Of a stretch of 5,095 nt of DNA, positions 4,421-5,095 are shown one piece after another. The number at the start of each line of letters is the position of its first letter. The first letter of the stretch is position 1. Under the pieces are notes generated by a model, which was not told where the DNA came from, searched no databases, and worked only from the letters and a program-made list of their open reading frames with translations. The translations under genes were made by a program, and so were the position numbers. This DNA is from Thermomicrobiaceae bacterium (lineage in GTDB: Bacteria; Chloroflexota; Chloroflexia; Thermomicrobiales; Thermomicrobiaceae), in assembly GCA_007122555.1 (NCBI GenBank), contig SKTL01000231.1, positions 1 to 5,095 of the forward strand, in the 5' to 3' direction.

Positions 4421-5095
4421 ATGCCGGCGCGTAGCAAGAAATTTCAGAAGCAGCTTGATAAGTCGGTCAAAGATCCGCATCTGGCGACCGCGCTCACCCG
4501 CGGCCTGACGACGATCCGGGATCGCCGCGACAACGCCTTCCGGGAGCTCGACTTCGAGGGGATGCGCTCCGAGTTCCGGGCGATCAAGGAAAAGGCGATC
4601 GAGAACCTGCCGGAACTGATCGAGCAGTTCACTCGGGAAGCCGAGGCGGTCGGGGCGACGGTCCACCTGGCGAAGACGATCGACGACGCCAACCAGATCA
4701 TCGGGGATATCGCCGAGCAGCACGGCGTCAAGATGGCAGTCAAGTCCAAGTCAATGGCGACCGAGGAAATTCACCTCAACGACTATCTCGAGAAGCGTGG
4801 CGTCACCGCGGTCGAGACCGACCTCGGCGAGTGGATCCTCCAGCTTTCAAAGGAAACGCCGTCGCACCTGATCGCTCCGGCGATTCACAAGACCCGGGAG
4901 CAGATCGCCGATATCTTCCGGAAAAACCTGAAGGGGCAGAAGAAAATCGGCTCCGAGACGTCGGAGCTGGTCAGCGTCGCCCGGGCCGAGTTGCGGCAGG
5001 CGTTCATCGATGCCGGAATGGGGATCTCCGGCGGCAATGCCGGGATCGCTGAATCGGGAACCCTGGTGATCGTCAGCAACGAGGGCAATGGCCGG
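4421..5095 (+). CDS. lutB: LutB-type lactate utilization iron-sulfur protein, N-terminal half
   Basis: The frame is open from ATG 4421 to the right edge (225 residues). It matches the N-terminal LUD region of Bacillus LutB: TIRDRRDNAF near 31-40, the KSKSM motif at 108-112 followed by TEEIHLNDYLE, VETDLGEWILQL, PSHLIAPAIHK, and NEGNGR at 220-225. LutB works in the cytoplasm with LutA and LutC in the complex that oxidises L-lactate to pyruvate, passing electrons through [4Fe-4S] clusters. The C-terminal ferredoxin-like cysteine motifs of the roughly 470-residue protein would lie beyond the window, as would lutC and perhaps lutA. GGAAG about 6 nt upstream of the ATG supports the start. It is transcribed divergently from the toxin-antitoxin pair. 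The related YkgF protein is the same family; a wholly different role is unlikely. Confidence 0.94.
   Translation, partial: MPARSKKFQKQLDKSVKDPHLATALTRGLTTIRDRRDNAFRELDFEGMRSEFRAIKEKAIENLPELIEQFTREAEAVGATVHLAKTIDDANQIIGDIAEQHGVKMAVKSKSMATEEIHLNDYLEKRGVTAVETDLGEWILQLSKETPSHLIAPAIHKTREQIADIFRKNLKGQKKIGSETSELVSVARAELRQAFIDAGMGISGGNAGIAESGTLVIVSNEGNGR

Noticed and set aside
4397..4749. Two minus-strand open frames opposite lutB
   Set aside because: Both are antisense to a frame with unmistakable LutB motifs.

Overview
The window looks like a chromosomal stretch from a free-living, moderately high-GC bacterium. The gene content (sugar-acid enolase-superfamily enzyme, HpcH-type aldolase, a LutB-type lactate oxidation protein, a PIN toxin with an excisionase-like antitoxin, and a secreted beta-helix protein), GTG starts and C/G-rich intergenic repeats fit Chloroflexota of the Thermomicrobia type. 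That placement is an impression from protein style, not proven by any marker gene here.

Layout, left to right. 1-794 (minus) is the start of a secreted right-handed beta-helix protein whose C-terminus lies beyond the left edge. 795-1225 has no convincing gene but holds several candidate regulatory repeats and one copy of a dispersed intergenic repeat. 1226-1963 (minus) is an HpcH/HpaI-family aldolase, and 2065-3270 (minus) is a mandelate racemase/enolase-superfamily dehydratase most like L-rhamnonate dehydratase. These two are co-directional, 101 bp apart, with a second copy of the repeat between them. 3350-3802 and 3786-4289 (minus) are a PIN-domain (VapC-type) toxin and an overlapping upstream antitoxin with an N-terminal helix-turn-helix. 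4290-4420 is a divergent promoter region. 4421-5095 (plus) is the N-terminal half of LutB, cut by the right edge.

How they may work together: the dehydratase and the aldolase are the expected consecutive steps of non-phosphorylating sugar-acid catabolism (acid sugar to 2-keto-3-deoxy acid, then cleavage to pyruvate plus an aldehyde). If the substrate is L-rhamnonate, the aldehyde is L-lactaldehyde, which is oxidised to L-lactate, the substrate of the LutABC system begun on the right. This is a metabolic inference. It is weakened by non-canonical residues in both enzymes: an Asn at the first metal-ligand position of the dehydratase, and VEGQH in place of the usual DGEH loop in the aldolase. 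The toxin-antitoxin pair sits between the two halves and has no evident metabolic role.

No CRISPR array, tRNA, rRNA or insertion sequence was seen. I found no clearly undescribed multi-gene system. The best leads are the substituted active sites, the antitoxin architecture, the paired 3'-flanking repeats and the spaced direct repeats upstream of the beta-helix gene.
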